NCBI RefSeq assembly: GCF_037975245.1
Contig: NC_092576.1
Coordinates: 9,503,501 to 9,567,500 of the forward strand
Length of the DNA stretch: 64,000 nt
Direction: 5' to 3'
DNA from: Apostichopus japonicus
Lineage: Eukaryota > Echinodermata > Holothuroidea > Aspidochirotida > Stichopodidae
How positions within the stretch are numbered: the first letter of the stretch is position 1; the number at the start of each line of letters is the position of its first letter. Under the pieces are notes generated by a model. The model had not been told where the DNA came from. It ran no database searches and was given only the letters and a program-made list of their open reading frames with translations. The translations under genes and the position numbers were made by a program. Positions 46,601 to 58,000 of the stretch are shown here, one piece after another.

Positions 46601-49600
46601 TCTCCAGAAAATTGAGTAAAGACATTCTAGGCAATCCGTGAAAGATATGAAATACCTTAAATCAAAGTTAATCAAATGTCCAAAGGACCATTTATTATCT
46701 CTCAGTTTCTGAAAATAAAAACATAAAGAATGTGATATAGCTGTTTCTCATTTCATAACATCATTTCCAATAAACTTGTGTCTTTAATATTCAAATACAT
46801 TTTGTTAACAGAAATTGTTTCTTTCTGCCACAAGTTGTGGCCGCTTCCAACTGAGTTATCCAGTTGGGTGACAGTAAACTAGGCTATAGATTAAGAAATT
46901 GTCTCAACTGGGTGGTTGAGAGGTAAATGGGTGCTATATTGTGGACAGAGGACAGACTTTCTGGACTGGCTAGATTCATCTACAATCTGTCGTCTTTTAC
47001 GATTGTGAGAGGGGTCAAAGTATGAAGTTTGTACAAAATACTTTACACTTATCTGCACAGGCAATATAATTAGACAAAACTTTGTAAATTGCTTTTTGGC
47101 AATGCTTTAAGATTATTCCCAAAAATTTGACAGCAAAGACATGTTTCATCTTGATGTTCTTACCATGCCTCGGTGCAAGCTCTCTCTCTGTCAAACACAG
47201 GACGATCGTCCAAGAACGTAAGATGTTTCTGAAAACAGAGACCAACAAGTTTACACAAGATTCAGCACTATCGAAACGATTATGATGTCTTCCCATGAAA
47301 CTTTGATGAATGAAAAAATATAAAGATACATTTCCTCATCAACCAAACATAAAATTATGTGAATAACAAGATAATTATGCCATACCTATGCTAACGTTTG
47401 ATCGATATCAACAAACTGAAAATAGTCATGCTGTTTTAAAATATTACAAGATGATAATCTAGTGAACATTCCAATTGTTGTTATAGTGAAACAAGTTAGG
47501 CAAGGCACCATGAATATTCATAGCTTTGAGAGAATCCAGTGAACATTCCAACTGTTGTTATAGAGACACAATTAAGTTGAGTAAGGCAGTTATGAATATT
47601 TATAGCTTTCCTATGCTTGAGCCTATAATCCTGATATACCTAACCAGTATTCAGTCTTAACAAGTGGAATATATAGTTATTTCCTCCTTTTATTCTCTTT
47701 GTCTTTTTTCAATGCAATACAGACAGCATATTAGACACAATATTTTCTTTTTTTACAACACAACACAAACAAAACAAGTGGAAGATAAATGTTTATGATG
47801 GGTACTTACACATTTTAAGATCATGGTCTTACGATAGTTTTTTATGTGTTTCACCACTGTGTTACCCATCAGATTCAAAACTCTCTGCAGAGAAAAAATG
47901 CGGTGAAAAAATTATGAATAATTTTAGGCAATTTATGTTCAGCACAAGTTATTAAAAATTTATTTTGCTGGTGGCAAACAATGTAAAACTTATATTGAAG
48001 GTACAAATATTCTTTTACTCTTAGTTGAAAATCCCCATCTCAAGATCATGTCCCCAACTCAAGGTATGGTTGATTGAACGTAACCTATTTTGATTGGCTA
48101 AACTTTCAACTACTCCAGAACGTTAAATCACAATAGGAGGTCTTGGTAAATGTTCTTTAGAAGGTTTATTCAGGTTGACATTAATGTTGAACCAACTTGA
48201 CTAGATTTATTTCAGAAATTTCATCCATAAAAGCTATATTTAGGCTGACATTAATCTTGAATCAACTTGACCACATTTATTTCAGAAATTGTATACACAA
48301 AAGCTAATGTTGATCTATTCAAGCAGTCCTTTATGCTGATTTTTTTTTAGTGAAAAGAAAAACACATTATCCAATTTCCCATCTTGATAACTTATTCCGT
48401 TACATTACAAAGATATAAAATGTTGAAATTTTCTTCCCTTTAGGCTTGATAAGTGCAATTTGCAATAACTTCTTATGTTGTACACTGACAACTCATCAAA
48501 CTGCCTTTGTGTTTTCTTTCATGGATGTAATAAGGGCCTCTCCACTACTGAAATAACTGTTCAAATTTACCTTTTTCATTTTCATAACAAGTCACTTGAT
48601 TAAACCTAACCAACATGGAGATACATCCCATCACAGAGTTGCTTTGTTTTTAAAGGTTATAAATTTGTTTTAACTTTATGGACAAATTAAACCAGTTGTT
48701 GGTGTAGCCCATGTCTGACATTAATTATTGCAGGATCTACTCATCTTATCAAACTGAACAAATAGCAATGGATATTTTCAAACAACAGACCAAGCTTTAT
48801 CAGCTGGGGAGTTAGATCGACATGCTTTGTTTTGCAAGCTCCATATTATATACACATTTTTAAGCTCAAGTTAAATCCTTTTAATATATCGGTAGGGTAC
48901 CAACCAGTGTCTTCATGGCACCAAAGATTTCCACAACTGCTGGATCTTCGATCCTGTTGTGGGACAGATCCAACACGCTGAGGTTCTCGCATCCTCGAAG
49001 TCCTTCGAGATCTTCCGCCAACGTGAGTCTGTTGTGAGCGATCTGAAGTGTGTTAAGCACTTTCAAACAATCTGAGATCACGAAGAAAGAAATATATATA
49101 TATATATATACATTCATTTAGAATATTTAATATTCTGATGATTTTATAGCCATTTTCTTTTAAAAAGTCACGGTCTCGTTTATTGTGATACGTATACACT
49201 GTAAATATCTCTGAAATGATTCTCTGGTGAGGCATCTGCATAGAACACATATGGACTACTTTTAAATCACTGTTTATAAACAAATAAATTTGACCCTTGA
49301 GGTCGTAGGTTGGGGATTCCAGATTTGATCACTATCCAATCATGTTAGAGTTATTTGGAGGTCTTTGAATTTTCATGGGAGATAGATCAAACTTCTCAGC
49401 GGTTTCTCTCTACCTATAGTCAATTTTAAACCTCTTATAACCAGCCATTAATAAGTCGTCACAATGTTGTTTCGGTATCTTTGATGTTAAGATTTGCTAA
49501 TTGTGTGCTACAAGTAGATGCATACAGTAGGTTACTTCAATGTCTGCTCCCAGTAGCGGTTACGATTGTCCGTTCTGAACGGCTGCTAGCTTCAAACAGA

Positions 49601-52093
49601 TACCAGGATGAAGCTAGAAAGAATAAAGATGGTGGTACTATGCAAATGCAGGAATAAAATGAGAGCAATCCCTAATTTCTTGTCACTTTTTGCCAAAGCA
49701 GTAAATTGTGAAACAACTGTAAATCTATAAAATAATTGTAATATAATAATATATTTTTATAAATTTGTGTATCAGAACTGAAAAAGGGATGATTTAGGCT
49801 GTTAAGATATGTTATCCTTTGTGCATGTTAATAGTTGAAAGCCTAAAGAGTGTTTATTATCTAAATTTATCATTGCTTTTCTACTTTTTCTTTAAACTTG
49901 TACAAGCACTTGCCCCCTTGATTCAGAGTACATGTTAACACATCGTTGCGAAATCAGGTCGGTATCACCGTTACAATCGTACAGAAGAACAGACGTACCG
50001 ATATTTTCAATCCGCGTAATGTAATTGTTGCTGACACCAAGAGTATCCAGCTTGACCAATGGTTCCAGGTTTTCCAGTTTATTAATCAAGTTGTGTTGAA
50101 GATATAAACATCTCAGGTCCGTCTGGTGATCGAGATTCTCAATTCTGCTTATTCCGTTGCACTCCAGATAAAGAGCCGTCAGTCCTGTGTAAGCCTCGAG
50201 GTTTTCAATCTTTGAGAAACCTGGAGTAATTAACCAAGAAAATATTATTATATATATAATAAGGGGAGGGGGGTTTGGTCACTAAAACTGTGAAGTTGTA
50301 AGGGCATTTACTGAAACAATTTGTCATCAGGGAAAATTATTTTGAACATGTGTGATATAAGGGAATTGGGGGGGGGGGGGCGAGAGGGTTAGGAGGAATT
50401 GGCAGTGGGTATTTCCCACAGAACTGCACACGTAATGTTTGGATGCAAAGGTTAGTTTTGAATTTAGAAAGGAAAGAGTTTTTCTGGTGAAATTGTGCAG
50501 GAGGCCAGTATTAGTAAAAATTAAATGTCATCAGACAAACCACAAAAACAATGAAAAAGTAACAAATGCTTCTGAATGCTTCCATGAAGTCACTGCAAAG
50601 GCATCAATGGCCTCCTTCATAATGTACTGGTACTACTGCTACAAGTTTGATTGTAAGCACTCAATAAAGTACAGTCCAGGAAATAAGTTATCCAGTATCT
50701 CATCGCAAAAATGCCATGAAAATGAGCAAATTGCTATGCAAGTGCAAAGGTGTACAGTATACTAGTTTTTAAACACAGGAACTGTTCTATTTCAAAAGAG
50801 ACAAATTATTTCAGAAGCTTCAAAAAATTCTATGCAAAATATGAACACTAAATGATTCTCCACACAGTCCACATGCAGGTGACTACAACTACCAGTCTAT
50901 AACATACATATTGAAGCATCTCATGTGTTCCATTAATAAAAAATTACTCATTTTGCCTGTTACAATACCTTTGTTAGAAATATCAAAGGAGAGAAATGTT
51001 AAAACAAAGGAGCTATTGTGATGCTGTTGTTATGCTCTGTAATATAAAGTATAAATACCTTTGTAATGTAAGTACATGATATCATTCAAGTACGGTGTCC
51101 TGTACAGTTTCTGTTGCTTACACAGTTCCAGGAGAGATTTAGCTGTCATTCTAAAGGTGGGGGAAAAAGAGAGGTTCAAGTATTAAATCTTTTCAACAGT
51201 TAACACAAGAAACAATTAATCAAGCAATTATTTATGACTTAGCTACTGTCTTGTGTTTTTGAGCATTATCATATAGGGCACAATGAAGCATTTACATTAA
51301 GCATAGCAGTGTTGAAGAAAGTTTAGTCTTTCTTTTTTACATACTATATAATTCCTGTGTCCAAAGACTGCTATGCATTATTATGATTAATCAATGTTGT
51401 CAAACTCTTTAAGCATAAAATTCATATTCTAGTGGCAGTACTTGATAGTGTTAACAGATTAATATTGAATGTCTGCATTGCAAGGGGAGTAACTACCATG
51501 TTTTGATAGCACTTGCTATAATATTCAGCTAGTTGGGAACATTTGCTATACATGCTAATACCACAATTCACTGTCTTTCCATGCTTCAAGACACTTGTAT
51601 CGACAGTTCAAACAATTCTCAACCTTACAGTATATGAAGAAAAAACACAGCAATCAATCTAATGAATGTACCATGTAATTTGTATAAAATTATTCTTATT
51701 ATATTTGATCCTATGATCTCCACCTCTAATGAGAAATCATTGTTGTCTTATCCTCCTCTGCTCATCTCTTAATGTTTCTACCCATCCTTACCTTGGATAT
51801 CTGTCATCATCTTCTTTCTTCTTAATTTCTTCTTGAGTGCTCTGGCTATCACCTTTTCCATCTGCAGATGTTTTTTGTTTACCCTCTTCAGTATTCCTAT
51901 CTTCTTTGTAAGTAATCTCTTCATCAACAAAGCTTTCCTTCAACTTTATTTCTTCTTTAGCTTTGAAGATGAAGTCATCTTCTTCCTCCACAATCTGTGT
52001 TTCTCTGACATTTGTTTCATGCTCAACTGATGTGATGCTTTGATTATTGAGCTTTGTTGAACTGGTATCATCTATTTCAATAATTGATGGCAT
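40482..52093 (-). CDS. DNAAF1: Dynein axonemal assembly factor 1 (LRRC50), 12 coding exons, 714 aa
   Basis: A cytoplasmic factor needed to preassemble axonemal dynein arms in ciliated cells. The join, 5' to 3' on the - strand, is 52093-51792, 51150-51059, 50220-49999, 49071-48905, 47884-47810, 47228-47164, 46465-46380, 45454-45387, 45115-44906, 43342-43265, 42239-41618 and 40639-40482. That is 2145 nt, one continuous frame, all introns GT-AG. Residues 1-100 are acidic and low-complexity. The family block [20 protein letters not shown] begins at about 104. Six leucine-rich repeats follow at about 128-275 ([48 protein letters not shown]), then an LRR cap with [12 protein letters not shown] charged helix spans about 308-356, then a disordered tail with DLPDLEEVD at 430. 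Human DNAAF1 is about 725 aa. The ATG follows an in-frame TAA. The weakest splice site is the exon 4 donor CTG|GTTGGT, but only it keeps the frame. Confidence 0.95.
40709..41040. repeat. Intronic duplication, about 170-bp unit, 2+ copies
   Basis: In DNAAF1 intron 11. GCTTGGAAATTGACTGTAAAACTA, with variants, begins units at about 40710, 40886 and 41019. The first two also share GAAGGGAAGAAATATGAAT and GAAAAACAAACTTGA. (The longer words are given as motif labels, not as a contiguous stretch.). Confidence 0.8.
41618..42239 (-). CDS. DNAAF1: DNAAF1 coding exon 11 (disordered, six LI-x-x-I motifs)
   Basis: Acceptor GTTACTATAG|AAA, donor GTTGAAG|GTAAGA, phase 1. Encodes residues 456-662, serine- and glutamate-rich. 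A motif of the form x-L-[IF]-x-[DER]-[IL] occurs six times: TLIEEL 457, NLFEDI 485, PLIQRI 503, SLIQEI 516, PLIEDI 537 and VLITEI 579. Confidence 0.9.
42920..43012. repeat. TTGACCCACCTC minisatellite in DNAAF1 intron 10
   Basis: Five copies of CTTGACCCACCTC alternately followed by TCAA or AACAA, giving a 35-bp dimer. Confidence 0.88.
43265..43342 (-). CDS. DNAAF1: DNAAF1 coding exon 10
   Basis: Acceptor CTCTATAG|GAT, donor AAGAAG|GTGAAT. Encodes [20 protein letters not shown]. Confidence 0.88.
43466..43866. repeat. CTGTA-type low-complexity array in DNAAF1 intron 9
   Basis: About 400 bp of GTACAGTATTGTACTG-like units, the same word family as 19030-20360. It is strongly self-complementary, so the intron RNA could form long hairpins. 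Open frames across it are artefacts. Confidence 0.9.
44327..44384 (-). mobile_element. Degenerate tRNA-like sequence, copy 2
   Basis: In DNAAF1 intron 9. The - strand matches copy 1 (44470-44530) through CAGG.CCTGTAAT.TTGAGGTCATTGG and a B-box relic GGTTTGAAATCC. The A box is decayed. Confidence 0.55.
44470..44530 (-). mobile_element. Degenerate tRNA-like sequence (SINE head or tRNA relic), copy 1
   Basis: The - strand reads ACTCAGTTGGCAGAGCA, very close to the A-box/D-arm of many tRNAs. An anticodon-arm-like region follows, then GGTGTGAATCC, a damaged B box (consensus GGTTCGAATCC). The stems do not close well, so it is not called as a functional tRNA. Confidence 0.6.
44906..45115 (-). CDS. 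DNAAF1: DNAAF1 coding exon 9 (acidic)
   Basis: Acceptor AATTTCTTAG|CTG (a second AG six bases in is also in frame), donor ATCGAT|GTAAGT. Glutamate-rich, ending NQKINID. Confidence 0.88.
45387..45454 (-). CDS. DNAAF1: DNAAF1 coding exon 8
   Basis: Acceptor TTGATTACAG|CTC was chosen over an in-frame AG nine bases further in. The longer form gives [15 protein letters not shown], which fits the family helix better. Donor GACCAG|GTGAGG. Confidence 0.88.
45492..45899. repeat. Two-copy tandem duplication of about 204 bp in DNAAF1 intron 7
   Basis: ATAAATGTCAA recurs at 45492, 45698 and 45900. The intervening copies share CATCAGTATCTT, CCATGATGGTATAATGGGG, ACCCTCCACCAACCTCAAG and CATGAGTGAACATTC. 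Confidence 0.88.
46380..46465 (-). CDS. DNAAF1: DNAAF1 coding exon 7
   Basis: Acceptor TTTCCTTAG|GGC, donor GATG|GTGAGC. Encodes [20 protein letters not shown]. Confidence 0.93.
47164..47228 (-). CDS. DNAAF1: DNAAF1 coding exon 6 (LRR cap)
   Basis: Acceptor GTTTTCAG|AAA, donor GCATG|GTAAGA, phase 2. Encodes [20 protein letters not shown]. Confidence 0.94.
47461..47609. repeat. Two copies of an 80-bp unit in DNAAF1 intron 5
   Basis: AGTGAACATTCCAA.TGTTG, TTATAG, CATGAATATTCATAGCTTT and their diverged counterparts occur in the same order twice. Confidence 0.8.
47810..47884 (-). CDS. DNAAF1: DNAAF1 coding exon 5 (LRR 6)
   Basis: Acceptor TTTCTCTGCAG|AGA, donor TGT|GTAAGT. Encodes [18 protein letters not shown]. 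Confidence 0.94.
48165..48308. repeat. Two copies of a 72-bp unit in DNAAF1 intron 4
   Basis: GGTTGACATTAATGTTGAAC then ATTTATTTCAGAAATT and AAAAGCTA, repeated once with about 10-15 percent divergence. Confidence 0.85.
48905..49071 (-). CDS. DNAAF1: DNAAF1 coding exon 4 (LRR 4-5)
   Basis: Acceptor GATCTCAG|ATT, donor CTG|GTTGGT (weak). Encodes [12 protein letters not shown] and [14 protein letters not shown]. Confidence 0.93.
49999..50220 (-). CDS. DNAAF1: DNAAF1 coding exon 3 (LRR 1-3)
   Basis: Acceptor ACTCCAG|GTT, donor ATATCG|GTACGT. Three consecutive SDS22-like repeats of 22 residues with IENL spacing. Confidence 0.96.
51059..51150 (-). CDS. DNAAF1: DNAAF1 coding exon 2
   Basis: Acceptor CCCACCTTTAG|A, donor ACAAAG|GTATTT. 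Encodes [20 protein letters not shown] and [10 protein letters not shown]. Confidence 0.94.
51792..52093 (-). CDS. DNAAF1: DNAAF1 coding exon 1 (acidic N-terminus)
   Basis: Residues 1-100. Donor CCAAG|GTAAGG, phase 2. The exon starts at about 52115 after acceptor CTTTGTAG, so about 22 nt of 5' UTR lie in it. Confidence 0.92.
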
Positions 52094-52114
52094 ATTGATA
52101 TGTCTTTACAGTAG

Positions 52115-52729
52115 TCTACAAAGAAAAAAATGCAGAGAAATATAATTTAGACTGGGCAGTTATTGAGGAATCAATTTAAATGCCAAGAAAAGTTTCATGG
52201 GAAAGTTAGTCGGTATGTTGGATTGAAAATAAAAAGAATCAGCATATCATGATTCATAATGCAAATATATTTATTGTGCATATTTAACTAAATGATACCA
52301 TATTTGGACAAGGCCCTAGGTCAGAGAATGCAGAAATGTTCTAACCAAGGCTAGGGTAACTTAAACTGTTACTGTAAGGCCAATTATATCTTACTTCTTA
52401 GTGCTAACTTACTTATAAATCTGGTTTAAAGTTGGCAAAGTTATTGTGCTTGATTTCATCCAACAATCTGGAAAATTTAGGCCTACCTATCTTATTTAGT
52501 AGAGATTGAAGTTTCCGTGAATTCCTTGTTAAACAAAGTATCCAGTAATGTCAGTGTTCTAATATTAGTCCAATTTTAGCGTAGGCCTAAGTTTAGCCTT
52601 GCTAAGCCGTAAATCGAGAGAACTTCATGGTTTCGCGAAACTAGCCCTGCACACGGCCATAACACTTAGACAATTTATGAGCAGTCTTTATGATATTTCT
52701 AAAATGATATAAGCTCACCTCCGGTACTG
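52115..52729 (-). other. DNAAF1: DNAAF1 5' UTR intron (predicted)
   Basis: On the - strand a good donor (CCGGAG|GTGAGC) ends at 52729 and a good acceptor (TTTTTTCTTTGTAG|ACT) precedes the ATG exon. A non-coding first exon ending at 52729 is therefore likely. Transcript evidence is not available here. Confidence 0.6.
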
Positions 52730-53537
52730 GGCAATCTGCTTTTACAACGGAAGCTTACTCGGCATCAAAAAGTGTCTGAAAATCGGACGAATCGCGTGCA
52801 GAAGCTGGAAGTAGGAGGAAAAAGGAAGGGAATATGCTACTTTTTCCAGAGTTCCGATAAATTGTTGACGATCGAAAACTTTAGAGGGCGCTAGAAGATG
52901 TTGAGTACGTAACTATGGTGATATTATGCATGCAAATTAGTGAATATATTATGCATGCAAACTAGACCCACGCCCAAAACTTTATAACTAGACTGGAGAA
53001 TTTTGTATTGCGACAAATACAATATTTCACTGACATTTACGTTAACATTCCGATAAATGGCAAATGTTTAAAGATTCCAATGTTTGGGATTCACCAAAAA
53101 AAAGCAAAATGTCAGTAGTTTGCGAAAATCTGCCTTACTAAAATGAGTTATCCGAATGACCCCATATAATTTTATGCTTCTAAGTACTGTTCTTTACTTT
53201 CAATTACCACAGTTTTCATTTACAATACAAATGAGGAAAATGATTAAACTGCAACTTCATTTACGAATATCACCTAGCATCCAGTACAAAAGAAACCTGG
53301 ACAAAAAGCAACACTACATTGTTTTTGTGCTCCTTGTTATGTGCATTGATCCTACTACCACTGGTATGCACAGTAGCACAAAGCAGTAAAGTAGTATGTA
53401 TGTACGTACGTACTAATAACAAAAGCCTCTGTGCTGCCACCATACTGATTGCAATTGTGAGGAGATCGGAGAACAGGATCGCCTTTACAGTAGTACATCT
53501 GAAATTCATTCATTTCTTGAATTAAAATAATTTCAAA
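52730..53537. promoter_or_regulatory. Shared divergent promoter region of DNAAF1 and the G-gamma gene
   Basis: The two genes are transcribed away from each other with no gene between. The DNAAF1 end is CpG-containing (52740-52890). A palindromic ATTATGCATGCAAA.TAG element occurs twice at about 52921-52965. Confidence 0.55.
52909..52922 (-). promoter_or_regulatory. Degenerate X-box-like RFX site
   Basis: The - strand reads ATCACCATAGTTAC, close to the X-box consensus GTTRCCATRGYAAC used by RFX factors at ciliary genes. It lies about 190 bp upstream of the predicted DNAAF1 5' UTR donor. Matches to degenerate sites occur by chance, so this rests mainly on position and gene identity. Confidence 0.4.
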
Positions 53538-53635
53538 ATGTCCAGTAGTGCAGATATATCAATGAAGAAGACTGTTGAACAGTTAAGAAGAGAAAAGGAA
53601 GTTGAGAGAATGAAAGTTTCCGACGTTGCCTACGA
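53538..53635 (+). CDS. GNG5/10: G-gamma coding exon 1
   Basis: Residues 1-32 plus two bases. Donor TACGA|GTAAGA. Confidence 0.93.
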
Positions 53636-55011
53636 GTAAGATGGTCATTTTTACTAATTTCCTTCCAGCGACAGCTTAGGCTAGCATGTATACAGTTGTT
53701 CTATTGGTACAATGATTTGTCATTAAGCTATGGCTTTAGTTATCTGTGTTCAAAGTATACAGTGCGCGAGCTAATTGACTGTACCGAGTCATTGAGTGGT
53801 ACTGGTACTGGTAGGCTGCTGTATGTAGTATGTGTATTGTACAGTGCAGTACACTTTATTAAAGGACATGATAATAGAGGTTCCTTCGGTTAAGCAAACC
53901 AAATGTGGAAGGGAATCTAAAAATAGGCTATCTAAGCCTTGCGAAGAATACACTTAGTCATGCTAAATATCATGTTTGTATTGAGGCAGTAGGGCTAGGT
54001 CTATTGTCATTTTGAACTTGCATAGGCCTAATTGGGGATAGGTTGACATTTCAAATGGATCTATACATTGCAGATATAGGCTTATTTGTAAAAATGTAAA
54101 TATTTGGGTTACAATGAGGGTTAGGCATGTGTGTATAAAACAACTGGTACAGTACTTGTTCTTATTTTCCAACTAACTTATATTCATTCCATCAAGAAAG
54201 CCAACGCTAAGAGGATTGCAGTTTTGTTTTTGTAGTCAGGGTAAAATTAAACTTTCCTTCCTCCACCCCCCCCCCCTCCTTTGCGTCCATTTTTGCACTT
54301 AACAAATGGTTATGTAAACCTAGTTGAAAACAACTACATTTTTTTCTGATTAAATAGATCCTCCCAAATAACATATATTTGAGAATAAAGTAATTTGTTC
54401 AATGTTGTTATGTAAGTTCAACATGTACCTTTTCTGGGAAATACCAAAGCAATCTTTGAGTCATACATGTTATCTTCACAGAATTTTTGTAAATGTTTGT
54501 GAGGTTTTATTGAAACAGCAAACCAATTCTACTGGCTAGAATTCCATTTTTAAGAATATATACACCAGACTGTACACCTATGTGATTGGTTTGGAATCAT
54601 TTGACTAGTCAGACCACAATAACCTCCATGTTCACTGAGAATCACTCAAGCTTGGAAGGAATTGCACAGCATGCTTTAGCTTTAAAAATCAGAAAACCTA
54701 AATTCCAGTTGCCAGCAATGAGTTGATGAGCCATCGATGTTGCTCTGCTGGATAAAACTCTTCGTAGTCAGCTGATAATAAATTTCATCTGTCTTGGATT
54801 AACAATATCAGTAATAATTCGGACACATGTGTTCTACTGAAACTGTATCCTCTGTGATCCTCTTTCAGTAACTAGTGTTTTGTCCATTTGCTTCATCTTC
54901 AGACTGCAGCAATACTGCGAACAGCACGCAGAAGCAGATTTTCTCTTGACCGGTATCCCAGGAGCGAGTGGCAACCCATTCAAGGAGAAGAAGTCTTGCA
55001 GCATCTTGTAA
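53538..55011 (+). CDS. GNG5/10: Heterotrimeric G-protein gamma subunit, two coding exons, 68 aa
   Basis: Forms the obligate beta-gamma dimer that couples receptors to effectors at the plasma membrane. The join is 53538-53635 and 54903-55011 (207 nt, GT-AG intron, phase 2). The ATG follows an in-frame TAA at 53523. The N-terminal helix (residues 8-28, MKKTVEQLRREKEVERMKV) is the part that coils with the beta subunit. ELQQYC at 33-38, LLTG at 47-50 and the invariant NPF at 57-59 follow. The protein ends CSIL, with Cys65 prenylated; a final leucine specifies geranylgeranyl in this family. Length and the ELQQYC/SC.(I,L)L blocks resemble vertebrate GNG10 and GNG5 more than GNG2 or GNG13. The intron sits in the same region as in vertebrate gamma genes, between the beta-binding helix and the C-terminal half. 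Confidence 0.94.
54903..55011 (+). CDS. GNG5/10: G-gamma coding exon 2, terminal
   Basis: Acceptor GCTTCATCTTCAG|ACT. Encodes ELQQYCEQHAEADFLLTG through CSIL and the stop. Confidence 0.94.
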
Positions 55012-58000
55012 ACTTATCAAAGGATTGATTGAATTTATTTTGGAAAGGTGTGTAATCTCACGTATTGGTTTTGTTAAAAAAAAACACACATATATTTGTT
55101 TCAGTTTGAACGACAGGGATATAATTTATACTGTATCACATTTCAAATTCAGTAATTTGCTGTATAAAGGTAGAGATGTATGTAGGGTACTTTTATAGTT
55201 GTTTTTAGTGGCCTGAATGGTAAATTGCATTGGCATTAAAAGTAATAATTTTTCCCTTTTCCTTCTTGATCTATAGGTTAATTCGATGTTGGTGCACCCC
55301 AGTTTACTTCTATCACTACGTTTCAATTCATCGACCAACTCAATTTTTGTATCTGTTCTTCAGAAGTAGCTGCAGCCATAGAAGAGAGAGATTTCCAGTT
55401 GTCGGTAATAGGCGCAAGGTTTGAGTGGGTGGGGTGGGGGGAGGGTAAGGCGGCAGGAGGGAGGGAGGTATGCAAGGGTGGGGATTTCAAAATATGCATA
55501 TTCAGTATTTAATTTATTCCAGGCCACTAATTATGATTCATTTTCTTGCGATAAGTTTGAAATCAATCAGTGTTATGAAAAAGTAACTCATAAGTAAGTC
55601 CCATGTTACGCTGGAAATTGAAGTAAAAAACAGGTTTTAGACCTATTTCTACGAAGATAATACAAAACAGGGAAAAGTAAAAACGAAACATCCAAGGAAT
55701 CAATACAACAAGATTGAAAACATTCCAGATTTGCAGAGGTGTGTATGTGGTGGTTCATTTGCATGCTGTCCACCTATCTGAAAATCTTTTCTTGCTTGAC
55801 AATCTATTTAAATGGTGATTGAAACAGAAAAAAAAAAAATGTTCAATTTTTCATGGTGAGGAAAATGGTTCTTTCTTTTTTCCTTCGAATAACTTGGAAA
55901 AAATGACAAATTGAGTGTTATAGGGTGGGGTTAACTTTTGGTTGGTTATTTCGATTTTATACGATCAGGTTCCATGTCAATCTCAAATACTGCATGACAT
56001 CTGATAGATAGGTAAAGGGGGCAGGGGGAGGCGAGGAGGGGTCCTGTTGAGGGGTCGTTTACCTATTTCTTTATTCTTTTCAAGATCTCTTGGTAGTCTA
56101 GTGTCGGTGTTTATTGTCAGCTTTTTCCGAAGTAATAAGTTCAATATGTGTTTTCCTTCTTTTTTCCCCCCGTTAAATTGCTAGCAGTCTTTTTAACTCC
56201 TCTTCTGCATACATAGGCGTTAAAGCCACAGAACAGGTATCTGGCAAAGGTGATGGAAGTGACAGCCTGCTGAAAAAAAATTTGGGGTGGGTGGGGGGGG
56301 GGGCGTAGGTGGGTATATCTGCATTTGCAGTGTTTCATATTATCTTGAGGTTCTTTATACCTAGAAGAACAATTTCACATGGGTTGATGGGGACGGAGAT
56401 GGGGGTTTTTTTTTGTGCTTTAAAAAGAGGTGTTAGTGGCATGAAGGAAAACTTTGCAAATGTGGACACTTCAATGTCCTTAGTAAACTTAATTGTAAAA
56501 TGTTGTTTGACATTCAGTACTTGCTATCAATATACTATAGTACTGTAAATTTCAAATTTGATATTCTTGATGTATTTGTGGAGGTTGAGTTCATCCTTAC
56601 AGACAGTTACTATCAGTTCTTCGCTATTAACTTAAGCAAATCAATTTAGAACAAACTATTAATATTATTCATATTTAACACTGTTAAAGTACATTAGAGA
56701 CTTTTAATAATGCATGTCTACTAGGACAAACTGTGTAATAGCCATTTGAAACCAAAAGTAATGGTTTACACCAAAACAACATGGAAAAAACAAATTATTT
56801 AATACTGACGTTTTTTTCATGGTCGAGGGTGTAAGTGAACTGCCATGTTATAATCTGTATTTTAGTAATAATAGGATAATTCCCCATAGCTCGAAATATT
56901 CCATCATGTTTTCATCATACTGTATCTTAATACTTGGGACTTTGCAAAACTAAATAAATAATTCCCCGTTTTCATTGTCAAATCTGTAATATTAGTAAAC
57001 TATTTCTATTTAATACATGCAGTAAGTAATTTTGCATTATAATACGTGTGCTATCTGTTATTTAATAATAATTCTTTCTATTGTTGGATTACAATTTTTT
57101 TGTTTTTTTTTGCCACCCTGAAATGACAGGTGTTTAAATGTACCTTGAAGTTAGTCATTGCCTTTAAGACACAGCTGTAAGCCTTTGTAACTGCTTATTA
57201 GATTTTGCAATATGGTTCGGTTTCAACTAAATTATTATCTTCAGTTTTCATCAAAAAAATGTTTCCGTCGATAACTCACTCATACTAACATTAGATAATT
57301 TAATTTAATTCAAACACAAATATCTAATAATAAGGAAAGGAAAAACCCTGTTTTACTTGATAGATGTAAATTTCCAATAATAGTTATTCAACAATTCGAT
57401 CGTAAATCAAATCTGTAGATTTCAGGGTGGGGGGGGGGGTGGGGGGAAGTATGAACATGTTTGGAATTTGCCCTACAATCTTGTTGAGCTGATTGAGAGA
57501 TGCGTTCAGTGTTACACTGGTGTTGGAGGAAAGGGGGATTGCAGGGGTTGGTATGGGTGGATGGTGAAGGGAGGGGTGGGGATAGGAGGTCGGTTTGTGC
57601 TGTCATAAAAAAAAAAAATAACTTTTAATCATACATAAGGAATTGTTAAACTGTCAAAGGCTGTATCATGTAGTATTCAATTAATTTTCTTATATATTAA
57701 AATGTGTGTTCGATAGCTTGGTATTATATGTGTTGCAAATATGTCCCCTTTACTTCATAGCCAAGAATCCAAATGGCACAGTCATGTTTCCCTTTATTTT
57801 TCCTTTTTTTATTCATTTCAATTTTGACATTTCTTGATCAATGTTAATGTGGTGTTTGGGAAAGACTTTCATTCTTATGTGGTGTTGGGGTTTTTCTATA
57901 AATATTCATGTCACTATACTTGATGTTTGAATATTCATAACAGTTCATGACCTACCAGCCAGTTGGGGAATTAATTACTAAAGCTATTAACAAATCTCTG

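Noticed and set aside
30990-55011. A functional prenylation-turnover cluster formed by PCYOX1 and the G-gamma gene
   Set aside because: The genes are 18 kb apart with DNAAF1 between them; animal gene order rarely reflects pathway, so the link is not claimed.
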